A stretch of DNA of 64,000 nt. Source: Desulfobacula sp. (GTDB lineage: Bacteria > Desulfobacterota > Desulfobacteria > Desulfobacterales > Desulfobacteraceae). Under the pieces are notes generated by a model. That model saw nothing but the letters and a program-made list of their open reading frames with translations. It was not told the DNA's origin and searched no databases. Of this stretch, positions 19,083 through 26,642 are shown piece by piece. Made by a program: the position numbers and the translations under genes. Each line of letters opens with the position of its first letter. The stretch's first letter is position 1. The stretch lies in contig JAMPXP010000003.1 in the NCBI GenBank assembly GCA_023701135.1, positions 1 through 64,000 of the forward strand. Reading direction: 5' to 3'.

Positions 19083-20461
19083 TCAAGATCCTGAAAAGAG
19101 TCCGGAGAAAGCTCTTCAAAACGCGTGAATTGACCTCGAAAGTGCATCAGGGCCATGCCTGTAGCTCCGTTTCTGTTTTTGGCCACGATGATTTCAGCCA
19201 TGCCTTTTTTAGGATTATCCGGTTCCTTATTATAGACCTCATCCCGATAGATAAAGGCAACAATATCGGCATCCTGTTCCAAGGCCCCCGACTCGCGGAG
19301 ATCCGACAACATGGGGCGCTTGTCCGAGCGCTGTTCAAGCATCCGGTTCAACTGGGACAGGGCCATGATGGGGACTTGCAGTTCTTTGGCCAGTGCTTTT
19401 AAGGATCTTGATATTTCGGCAATTTCCAGGTCTCTTCGATCCGTCCTAAACGGCGGTTTCATGAGCTGGAGATAGTCTATCACAATGAGGCCCAGTTCAT
19501 TGTGTTTCTGAAACAGCTTTCTCGCTTTTGCCCGTATCTCCATGGCCGTGATATTGGGTGTGTCGTCTATGAAAATCGGCAGGTCATTTAAGATACCGGC
19601 AGCATCAGTGGCATTCTGCCAGTCTTCCTGGCTGATGAAACCGGTTCTGAGCCGGTTGGAATCAATCTGCGCTTCCGAGGTTAAAAGCCTCATGGAAAGC
19701 TGCTCGTTAGACATTTCAAGGGAGAAAACAGCAACGGGTTTGCGTTCATGAAGGGCCACATTCCGGGCAATGTTCAGGGCAAAAGCGGTTTTCCCCATGC
19801 TGGGCCTTGCTGCCAGAATGATTAAATCGGATTTCTGTAAACCAGAGGTAATCTTATTGAGCCGCGGATACCCGGTAGAAAGCCCTGAAAGGCCGCCGGC
19901 TTTTCCTTGCTGATCTTCGAGTTTATCAATATTCAGATTGATCAGTTCTCCCAGGGTCTTAAAGCCACCCTCGGTTTTTTTTGAAGAGATATTGAAAATC
20001 GACGATTCGGCAAAATCCATAATATCTTCAAAATCACCCTGATCTTTCATGCATTTTTCAATAATGCCGGACGAAGCGCTGATCAATTGCCGAAGAGAGG
20101 ATTTGCCTTTGATAATATTGGCGTAATGAACGGCATTGACCGCAACCGGGGCTGCATCTGCAATGGCGGCAAGATAGGACGCCCCACCAATGCTTTCCAG
20201 CTCTCCTTTTTCTTTAAGCCGGTTGACAATGGTGATCAGGTCTGCAGGCTCTCCTTTATAAGCAAGATCCATAACTGCCTGGTAGATTTTTTGATGGGAC
20301 CCTTTATAGAAGTCTTCCGGCGATAAAATGGAAATAATATCATGAAGGCTGTCGTTATTGATGAAGATCGCGCTTAAAATGGATTGTTCCGCCTCCAAAT
20401 CCTGGGGCGGGGTTCTATTGAGCAGCGGGTCTTCCGATATTTTTGTTTTTCTGGGGGCCAT
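19079..20461 (-). CDS. dnaB: Replicative DNA helicase DnaB
   Basis: 460 residues from the ATG at 20461. An upstream in-frame ATG at 20479 adds six residues but lies inside the stem of a perfect hairpin, so the inner start is preferred; neither has a clear ribosome site. DnaB is the hexameric replicative helicase. The N-terminal collar starts PPQDLEAEQSILSAI; the RecA-like domain has Walker A ARPSMGKTAF, the VFSLEMSNEQL segment, VIDYLQLM (Walker B) and SQLNRMLEQR. It is part of the rpsF-rpsR-rplI operon order common in many bacteria, and its stop overlaps hflX. Confidence 0.96.
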   Translation of the reverse strand: MAPRKTKISEDPLLNRTPPQDLEAEQSILSAIFINNDSLHDIISILSPEDFYKGSHQKIYQAVMDLAYKGEPADLITIVNRLKEKGELESIGGASYLAAIADAAPVAVNAVHYANIIKGKSSLRQLISASSGIIEKCMKDQGDFEDIMDFAESSIFNISSKKTEGGFKTLGELINLNIDKLEDQQGKAGGLSGLSTGYPRLNKITSGLQKSDLIILAARPSMGKTAFALNIARNVALHERKPVAVFSLEMSNEQLSMRLLTSEAQIDSNRLRTGFISQEDWQNATDAAGILNDLPIFIDDTPNITAMEIRAKARKLFQKHNELGLIVIDYLQLMKPPFRTDRRDLEIAEISRSLKALAKELQVPIMALSQLNRMLEQRSDKRPMLSDLRESGALEQDADIVAFIYRDEVYNKEPDNPKKGMAEIIVAKNRNGATGMALMHFRGQFTRFEELSPDSFQDLE

Positions 20462-20476
20462 AGGATGATAAACAAC

Positions 20477-20514
20477 CATATCCGGGAGAGGTTAAGAATA
20501 CCGTCCCGGATATG
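20477..20514 (-). promoter_or_regulatory. Perfect 11-bp hairpin between rplI and dnaB
   Basis: CATATCCGGGA at 20477-20487 and TCCCGGATATG at 20504-20514 are exact reverse complements around a 16-base loop. On the transcript (minus strand) the hairpin follows the rplI stop by about 10 bases and is followed by GTTGTTTATC, not a proper U-tract. It could be an attenuator, an mRNA-processing or stability element, or a weak terminator that lowers dnaB expression relative to rplI. Confidence 0.7.
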
Positions 20515-20523
20515 GTTTAGAAC

Positions 20524-20982
20524 TTAAATGTCCTGGTGTTCTTCAGGAATCACGTTTACCGTGATTTCCGGTTCAACATCCTTATAAAGACGGATGGGAA
20601 CCTTGTATTCCCCAATCTCTTTGATGGGTTCGGCCAGAAGAATGGCACGGCGCTCAACTTCGATATTGCTGTTACTGAGTGATTCCTTGATATCATGGGT
20701 TGTCACTGAACCATAAAGGAAGGTATCTTCATGGACTTTGGCCTTAATGGTAACGACAACAGTCTTAATTTTTTCAGCCAGTTCCTCGGCAGTTTTTCTT
20801 TCTTTGGCAATCTGAAGCTCCAGTTTTGCTTTTGCCTGTGCCATGACGGTTCTGTTCTGGGGGGTTGCAATAATTGCTTTTCCCTGGGGGAGAAGATAGT
20901 TGCGGCCATAACCTTCGGCAACCGTGCATTCTGTCCCGGCAATTCCAAGTGTGTCAATGGTTTCTTTTAGTATCACTCTCAT
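20524..20982 (-). CDS. rplI: 50S ribosomal protein L9
   Basis: 152 residues, full length. The N-terminal rRNA-binding domain carries VAEGYGRNYLLPQGKA (about 22-37), the L9 signature, followed by the long connecting helix and the C-terminal domain. L9 binds 23S rRNA near the L1 stalk and helps keep the reading frame. A strong GGAGG precedes the ATG by 5 bases. Confidence 0.98.
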   Translation of the reverse strand: MRVILKETIDTLGIAGTECTVAEGYGRNYLLPQGKAIIATPQNRTVMAQAKAKLELQIAKERKTAEELAEKIKTVVVTIKAKVHEDTFLYGSVTTHDIKESLSNSNIEVERRAILLAEPIKEIGEYKVPIRLYKDVEPEITVNVIPEEHQDI

Positions 20983-21038
20983 TTAAACCTCCAAAAAGCA
21001 TGCCCTTAAGATTTTTTATCAAGGGGATGACTTTTATT

Positions 21039-21998
21039 TTATGATATAGCGGTATCCAGTTTTCTAAAATTAATCCAGGTATCAAATAACCCGCATCCGA
21101 TGACAAGAAGCAGGAATTGAGGGAGGATTGCAATCAGCAAATAAAAAAAAAATCTGACGGCAAACGGGGCCCTCTTTTTTTGGAAAAAAAATGATACAAC
21201 CGCAATTCCCTGAAAAAAATAAACAAACAATACTATGATCAAAATGTTAATAGAAATAATTTTTAATGCACCCGAGGCGAGGAAAATTAAAACCGATACG
21301 GCGATCAGGCCAAAGACAAGAGAATGAGGCGCCTTCCAGCGGTTTAAATTTTCAATGGTTTTAACGATGATCCCTTTTTTAGATAAAATTTTCTTCATTA
21401 AAAGGATATTCAGCCACAGCATCATCAGATATGAATTGATAAAGATGCCCGGAGCAGCCAGAAGAATAAGCGAATTTTCCTTTTCAAACATCTGCCGGTC
21501 AAGATTCATTTCAGGATAGAGATGTTCTAATTCGGAAAAAAATTCTCCTGATATGGCATAATAATTTGAAATATAACCGGACATCATCTGTTGGATTTCT
21601 TGCCCTGATGACACGGAATACAGAAAGACGCCGGCAAGACAGGCCCCGAATACGATAAGACAGGTGGCCAGCATGATTTTCCCAACCGGAAAATGGTTTT
21701 CAATGCACTCACCCAGAACAAACCCCGTCATCAAAAGAGAGCCGAAATAAAAGGTAACCACCGCCATATTACGGGTGACCAGCATGAGTATGGCAAGGCT
21801 TGTCAGCATGATGACGATTCCGCCTTTTCTTCCTGTTTTCAACCTGTAAAACAATACGGGCAGAGGAAGGAACAACCAGGTTGCAACACCGGTCAGCGGT
21901 ATCATATACATGCCGGCAATCATCAACATATATAAAAGGATACCGGTTAAAATATCCTTGATTGCTGCTGATTGTATCTGCATGCCTGTCATCTGCAT
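21039..21998 (-). CDS. DUF2232 (YybS-like) polytopic membrane protein
   Basis: 319 residues from the ATG at 21998, chosen because GAGGA stands just before it; a longer frame to 22040 would run into rpsR. About eight hydrophobic segments fill the protein, with a hydrophilic part near the middle (around residues 125-165). DUF2232/YybS proteins commonly sit between rpsR and rplI, as here. The function is unknown. Confidence 0.85.
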   Translation of the reverse strand: MQMTGMQIQSAAIKDILTGILLYMLMIAGMYMIPLTGVATWLFLPLPVLFYRLKTGRKGGIVIMLTSLAILMLVTRNMAVVTFYFGSLLMTGFVLGECIENHFPVGKIMLATCLIVFGACLAGVFLYSVSSGQEIQQMMSGYISNYYAISGEFFSELEHLYPEMNLDRQMFEKENSLILLAAPGIFINSYLMMLWLNILLMKKILSKKGIIVKTIENLNRWKAPHSLVFGLIAVSVLIFLASGALKIISINILIIVLFVYFFQGIAVVSFFFQKKRAPFAVRFFFYLLIAILPQFLLLVIGCGLFDTWINFRKLDTAIS

Positions 21999-22017
21999 TA
22001 TTCCTCGGTGGCTCCGA

Positions 22018-22290
22018 TCAATACATGGGTTTGCCGACAAAGGGCAGCAAAGCGATCATGCGGGACTGTTTGATGGCAACCGTTAATTCTCGTTGATGTT
22101 TGGCGCAGGTCCCTGTGATCCTTCTGGGAATAATTTTGCCGCGTTCCGTAATAAACAGGCGGAGCGCTTTGGGATTTTTGTAATCAATATCAAGGTCCTT
22201 ATCCACACAGAATCTGCATATTTTACGGCGTTGATAAAATTTATTTTTACCGGCGCCTTTTTGGGGTTTTTTACTGCTGCTATTATACAT
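22018..22290 (-). CDS. rpsR: 30S ribosomal protein S18
   Basis: 90 residues. It has the S18 core ([41 protein letters not shown] without interruption) and a CRFC pair at residues 25-28, which with the later CAKH makes a zinc-binding C+ version. S18 pairs with S6 on the platform of the 30S subunit. GGGAGA precedes the ATG. It lies 22 bases after rpsF. Confidence 0.98.
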   Translation of the reverse strand: MYNSSSKKPQKGAGKNKFYQRRKICRFCVDKDLDIDYKNPKALRLFITERGKIIPRRITGTCAKHQRELTVAIKQSRMIALLPFVGKPMY

Positions 22291-22312
22291 GGTTATTTTC
22301 TCCCGATTTTAA

Positions 22313-22759
22313 CTATTCTGGTTCTTCGTCAGTTTCCGTATCGTCATCATCTTCCTCAGAAGCATTTTCCTCAACCACACTGTCCTTATCCGGCGTTTCA
22401 TCTGTTTCATCGGATTTTTTTGGTTTGTTTTTTGCTTCTTCAGCTTCTTTTTCAAGCTGTTCCAGGGTTACATGATCGAGGAGAAGAATGGTCATGAATT
22501 TCATGACATCATCACTCAGGCGGAGATTTCTCTCTAACTCCTTAACCAATTCGCCTGAACCGCCGTATGTAACACAGACATAATGACCCCGTAGTTTTTT
22601 CTTGATTTCATAGGACAGCTTTTTGCTTCCCCAGTCATCGAAATCGATTAAATAGCCATTTTCTTTTGCAATGATATTTCTGACTTTATCAAACAGGTCC
22701 GTCCGTGTTTGATCCTGAAGATCAGGGTCGGAAATAAAAACAGTTTCGTATTTCCTCAT
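22313..22759 (-). CDS. rpsF: 30S ribosomal protein S6
   Basis: 148 residues: S6 fold over the first 100 (YETVFISDPDL at the start, GSKKLSYEIKKKLRGHYVCVTY in the middle) and a highly acidic C-terminal tail rich in Glu and Asp (about 110-148). Acidic tails of S6 are the substrate of RimK-type glutamate ligases in some bacteria; no rimK is seen here. AAGGAG precedes the ATG. First gene of the operon. Confidence 0.98.
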   Translation of the reverse strand: MRKYETVFISDPDLQDQTRTDLFDKVRNIIAKENGYLIDFDDWGSKKLSYEIKKKLRGHYVCVTYGGSGELVKELERNLRLSDDVMKFMTILLLDHVTLEQLEKEAEEAKNKPKKSDETDETPDKDSVVEENASEEDDDDTETDEEPE

Positions 22760-22775
22760 TTTTTCTCCTTACGGA

Positions 22776-22846
22776 TATAAAGCCTCGGCCATTAGCCGGA
22801 GCAAGGATTAATAACAATGCAATACCTGCCGATCAAGTATTGCATA
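22776..22846 (-). promoter_or_regulatory. Candidate S6:S18 autoregulatory leader of rpsF
   Basis: The rpsF 5' untranslated region (minus strand) folds into a perfect 9-bp stem, ATGCAATAC (22845-22837) with GTATTGCAT (22825-22817), around an 11-base loop. A second C-bulged stem of CUCCGGC and GCCGAG type follows at about 22798-22780, close to the Shine-Dalgarno. S6:S18 leaders are known ahead of rpsF in many bacteria and carry a conserved CCG. A CCG is present in the second stem, but the match to the described consensus was not computed. Confidence 0.45.
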
Positions 22847-22856
22847 AAAACTATTT

Positions 22857-22885
22857 TCTATATCATCTATGCCCCTTGGGGTCAA
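22857..22885 (-). promoter_or_regulatory. Promoter of the rpsF operon
   Basis: On the minus strand TTGACC (22885-22880), an exact 17-base spacer and TATAGA (22862-22857). Transcription would start near 22850, just before the structured leader. It is one of the best sigma-70-like sites in the window. Confidence 0.65.
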
Positions 22886-22953
22886 TATGAATATTCCCGG
22901 ACCAAAATAAATTCATCTCAAATCAGATAGGGACGACCCTTTTGGGGATAAAA

Positions 22954-24708
22954 TTAAGGCTGGTGGTTTTCATGGGTTTGGATTTTGCCTGAAATATTGG
23001 CTTTTATTCCTAGATCCAAGGCCTTTTGGCTGAATTCATCAAGGAGCCTGAACAGGGTCCGGCGCTGATTTCTTTTATGAGAAATCAAAAGGGCGGAAAT
23101 TTCCTGTCCCGTATCTTGTTTCAGGCGCAGGGCATTTTTAAATATGGCGCTTTTGCCGGACAGTTCCAGAATAACGTCATGAATTGAGCCATATCTTTTT
23201 TCCGGTAATTTTGCACAGGCTTTGAGGATAAAATTTTGGATGAATTCCGGCAGCTCCTGTAACCGGACAAAAGAACCATTTATTTTTCCAGCGGAAGGCA
23301 TATTCATTGCGGCGGTGCATTGGTCTTCCCTGGAAAAAGGGAATCGGCCGGTCAGCATTTCATAGGTCAGGATGCCAAGGCTGTAAATGTCTGATCTTTG
23401 GTCGACTCTTTCTCCTTTGGCGTGTTCGGGTGCCAAATAATACATATTCCGATCCTCCATAAATCCCTCTTCCGGAATGGGGGCGGCCCACCCGAAATCC
23501 GAGATCACTATATGGCGGTCTTTTAGAATAAAAATATTCGAAGGGGTCAGATGTTTATGGATTATTTTTTGATCATGAGCATGGGAGAGCGCAGAACAGA
23601 TCTGTGCTAAAAAAAACATCACCTTATCCAATGAAAGAAGGATGTTTTTTTCAAAAAGCGAATCTAAAGATTCCCCTTCAATATACTCCATGATAATGAA
23701 AAAAGTCCGGTATTGTTCTTCAATATCATAAATTTGGACAATATTGGGATGGTTTAGGTCGGCAATACGGCTGATTTTCTGTTTAAAAAGGTTGAAAACG
23801 TCTTTCTGCTCTACCTGATGATGTTTCATCATTTTAATGGCAACCGGGAATTTTAATTGTTCGTGCAAGCCCTTATATACAAAGCTGGTTCGTCCTTCTC
23901 CGGTCCGTTGTGTAATAATATGGCGGCCAACGGTTTTGAGTTCCGGGTCCGTTGGATCATCAAACCGGTTTGTCAACAATCCGGTTAGAAAATCAATCAA
24001 TCCCTTCTGCAATCTGCAGGCCTGATCAAATTTGGCTGCCGGCAGTTCCCAGACAACCATTTCAGATTCTGAAACGGCATCGGATATAAGGGATTCTTTT
24101 GATAGGAAGGCCATATCCCCAATCATATCCCCTTCTCTTCTTTTGCCCCTATCCTCAAAAAGGCCGGTTTTGTTTTTGAATTCGATTCTGCAACTCCCTT
24201 TATGGATAATATAAAGGCAATTCTGATGATTCTCCCTGGACATGAACCTTGTGTTCTGTGCGACTGATCTACGGGACAGGCAGTTCAGCAGGGAGCAGAG
24301 CCCCCCTTTGGGTGCGGCTTTAAATACTCTTGTGGTTAAAAGAAAATCGATATCCTGGGGTGTGATGTCTCCATTTATCCCTGGTTCCGGTTCAATGCCG
24401 TTGTCCACAGGAAAAAGAAATTCAAGGCCGGTTTTATACTGTTTTTCACTTTCCATGGTTTGCGCCCAGGCCACTCTGCAGAAAAATGTATCCCATTGAT
24501 CCAATTCCGGATTTTTCATCATGAGCTTGGGTTTGATCCCGTTTTCAAATTTTTTGTCGGATTCGATCAAAACTCCTTGAATTCCCAGATTCAGGACATT
24601 TGCAAAATGATAGCTGCTTGAATTATCTGTTTCAAAAAATACAACAGCCAGTCTCGGGGCATCCAAACTTTCTCTGACGGTTTTTCGAAGATCGCGGAAT
24701 GTCGCCAT
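22954..24708 (-). CDS. PilZ-like / cNMP-binding / Ser-Thr kinase-fold protein, probable pseudokinase
   Basis: 584 residues. Residues about 14-105 resemble a PilZ domain with a degraded signature (NLGIQG at 40-45 in place of DxSxxG). Residues about 130-245 are a cyclic-nucleotide-binding-type domain (GDMIGDMAFLS at 193-203). A protein kinase domain runs from about 262 to 535: VAIK with K292, DFG at 404-406, APE at 426-428. The catalytic loop, usually HRDLKPEN, reads HKHLTPSN (384-391): the catalytic Asp is His and the Lys is Thr. It may bind ATP but is unlikely to be a normal kinase. The neighbouring HD-GYP gene, 78 bases upstream, suggests a cyclic-nucleotide signalling pair. Confidence 0.85.
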   Translation of the reverse strand: MATFRDLRKTVRESLDAPRLAVVFFETDNSSSYHFANVLNLGIQGVLIESDKKFENGIKPKLMMKNPELDQWDTFFCRVAWAQTMESEKQYKTGLEFLFPVDNGIEPEPGINGDITPQDIDFLLTTRVFKAAPKGGLCSLLNCLSRRSVAQNTRFMSRENHQNCLYIIHKGSCRIEFKNKTGLFEDRGKRREGDMIGDMAFLSKESLISDAVSESEMVVWELPAAKFDQACRLQKGLIDFLTGLLTNRFDDPTDPELKTVGRHIITQRTGEGRTSFVYKGLHEQLKFPVAIKMMKHHQVEQKDVFNLFKQKISRIADLNHPNIVQIYDIEEQYRTFFIIMEYIEGESLDSLFEKNILLSLDKVMFFLAQICSALSHAHDQKIIHKHLTPSNIFILKDRHIVISDFGWAAPIPEEGFMEDRNMYYLAPEHAKGERVDQRSDIYSLGILTYEMLTGRFPFSREDQCTAAMNMPSAGKINGSFVRLQELPEFIQNFILKACAKLPEKRYGSIHDVILELSGKSAIFKNALRLKQDTGQEISALLISHKRNQRRTLFRLLDEFSQKALDLGIKANISGKIQTHENHQP

Positions 24709-24786
24709 ATAGGGTCTCCTTTTGACTCAATAAGAACATAAGCATCTCATTTCTTTCACGGACAAGGGTCAGTCCTAAAATCTGAG

Positions 24787-26433
24787 TTAAATATCAATCT
24801 GGTCCGGGGCCAGATGCCGTTTTGCATATTCGAGAGGACACCCGGAGTCGATGAACAGTTTCACTATATCGTTGTCAATAAGTTGGTTTTCACTCATCTG
24901 TCTCAGCACTGTAACCGTCTCAGTCAAGGTCATGGGCTTTTTATAAGGCCTGTCCTTGGCGCACAGGGCTTCAAAAATATCGGCAATGGCCAGGATCCTT
25001 GCCTGGGTATTAATATTTCCCCGGTCCAGATGCAAGGGATATCCTGAGCCGTCCAGTTTTTCATGATGGGCCCCGGCAATGGAAGGAATGCGGGATAAAT
25101 TTTTAGGCCAGGGGAGCTTATTCAATATTTTTTCGGTTAAACGGGCATGGCTATTGATGATCTCGCGTTCCTTGGATGTTAACGTCCCTTTTACGACACA
25201 TAAATTTTCAAATTCATCTTCTGTGAGATAGGGCAGGTTTGAGATTTCGCAGGATTTTTCATTGATCCTTTCAAGATCATCGATAAACCTTGGGTCAAGC
25301 GCCTCCCGGGCTGAATTAATATGGGAAAGGGTCATCATTTCTGCTTCCAGGATTCCTATTTTCCGGTTACAGGTCGTATCTATCTGTGACATTTCATCTT
25401 GTTTGTCCGTCTGATCTAATAAAGATAGCTTTTTTTGGGTAGCAGCCAGTTTTTGATTGGCTTTAAAGAATTCCCAGCGCATTCTGATGAGTTCTATTCT
25501 GTCAAAGACCGTCTCAAGCCTGGTGGATTTGCTGATAATATGATCCGGTGTCGTTATTTTCCCGGTATCATGCATTAAGGCGGCTATTCTGAGTTCATCC
25601 ATCTGGTCATCGGAAAGATGGATATGGCTAAGGGCATGATTTTCATTTATTTTTCCTGCAATCAGGATGCACAGTTCCGTTACCCGCTGGATATGGCCGC
25701 CGGTATGCTTGGATTTCTCATCGATGGAGACGGCAATGGCTTTGATAAAAGCCTCAAACAATTCCTTCATCTCAATGATGAGCTTTTGCTGGGTTAAAAT
25801 GACCGAAGCCTGGCTGGCCAGGGCAGCGGCTTTTTCCTGGATATCTTTGCTGAAAGGGATTATTTTTCGGGAAGACGGGTCCCTGGAATTGATCAGCTGG
25901 AGGACCCCGATAATATCATCCTCATGATTTCTCATGGGAATGACAACCATGGATTTGCTCCTATAATGAAGGGCCTCATCAAATTTCCGGGTTCCATTGA
26001 ATTGAAATTGATTTGTCTTGTAGACATCCTCCAGATTAACGATTTCTCCAGTGTGAAATACATAGGAGGATACATTTGAGAGATTTGGCCGATTATCTTC
26101 CAGATACAACGGAACGCCTGGAAGATCTATGTCTTCAATTCCCCCATCAATATTGAGAGACTCGTTATGAAAAACATGGAAATCCAGTTTCTTTTTTTGG
26201 GGATCAACCAGATAAAGGGTTCCGCCGTCGGCCTTTGAGAACCGCCTTGCAATGGAGAGAATCATCTTCAAAAGAGCCCGGATGTCTTTTCCCGTGCCCA
26301 GGGCTTTGCCGATGGCCGTCAATTCAGATATTTCCCTGGCCTGCTCCTCCAGAAAGGGGCAGAGTTCATCAAGGATATTTTCAATGACAATATTAATCCT
26401 GGAGTTTTCAGAAAATTTTCCAATGCTCTGCAT
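24787..26433 (-). CDS. GAF / HD-GYP domain protein, probable c-di-GMP phosphodiesterase
   Basis: 548 residues. A GAF domain covers about 40-215. The HD-GYP domain starts near 225; it has H288-D289 (ALMHDTGKI) and HHEKLDGSGYP (456-466), the full set of signatures expected of an active phosphodiesterase. Between the HD half and the GYP half lies an unusually long insert (about 305-420) of mostly charged helices. It probably hydrolyses cyclic-di-GMP in response to a GAF ligand. It is transcribed leftwards ahead of the pseudokinase gene and divergently from leuS. Confidence 0.92.
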   Translation of the reverse strand: MQSIGKFSENSRINIVIENILDELCPFLEEQAREISELTAIGKALGTGKDIRALLKMILSIARRFSKADGGTLYLVDPQKKKLDFHVFHNESLNIDGGIEDIDLPGVPLYLEDNRPNLSNVSSYVFHTGEIVNLEDVYKTNQFQFNGTRKFDEALHYRSKSMVVIPMRNHEDDIIGVLQLINSRDPSSRKIIPFSKDIQEKAAALASQASVILTQQKLIIEMKELFEAFIKAIAVSIDEKSKHTGGHIQRVTELCILIAGKINENHALSHIHLSDDQMDELRIAALMHDTGKITTPDHIISKSTRLETVFDRIELIRMRWEFFKANQKLAATQKKLSLLDQTDKQDEMSQIDTTCNRKIGILEAEMMTLSHINSAREALDPRFIDDLERINEKSCEISNLPYLTEDEFENLCVVKGTLTSKEREIINSHARLTEKILNKLPWPKNLSRIPSIAGAHHEKLDGSGYPLHLDRGNINTQARILAIADIFEALCAKDRPYKKPMTLTETVTVLRQMSENQLIDNDIVKLFIDSGCPLEYAKRHLAPDQIDI

Positions 26434-26573
26434 ACATATCCTTAATTTTTTTAGGACAGGATTCTACATCATTTAAAGACTGAAATATCAAAAATAAAAA
26501 CAGGACACAAGAAAAGAAAAATCAACGGACAGAATTCCATCGATTTTCTTGCTATTTGCATCTGATTGTGGCA

Positions 26574-26602
26574 TTGATGGAGGCCTAAAATATCGGTATT
26601 AT
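26574..26602 (+). promoter_or_regulatory. Promoter of leuS
   Basis: TTGATG (26574-26579), a 17-base spacer and TATTAT (26597-26602) end about 40 bases before the leuS ATG in the gap that separates it from the divergent HD-GYP gene. No T-box-like structure was recognised in the short leader. Confidence 0.5.
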
Positions 26603-26642
26603 TATTCATTATTTTAAGAAGTGTGAACAAGGAGTTGATACA

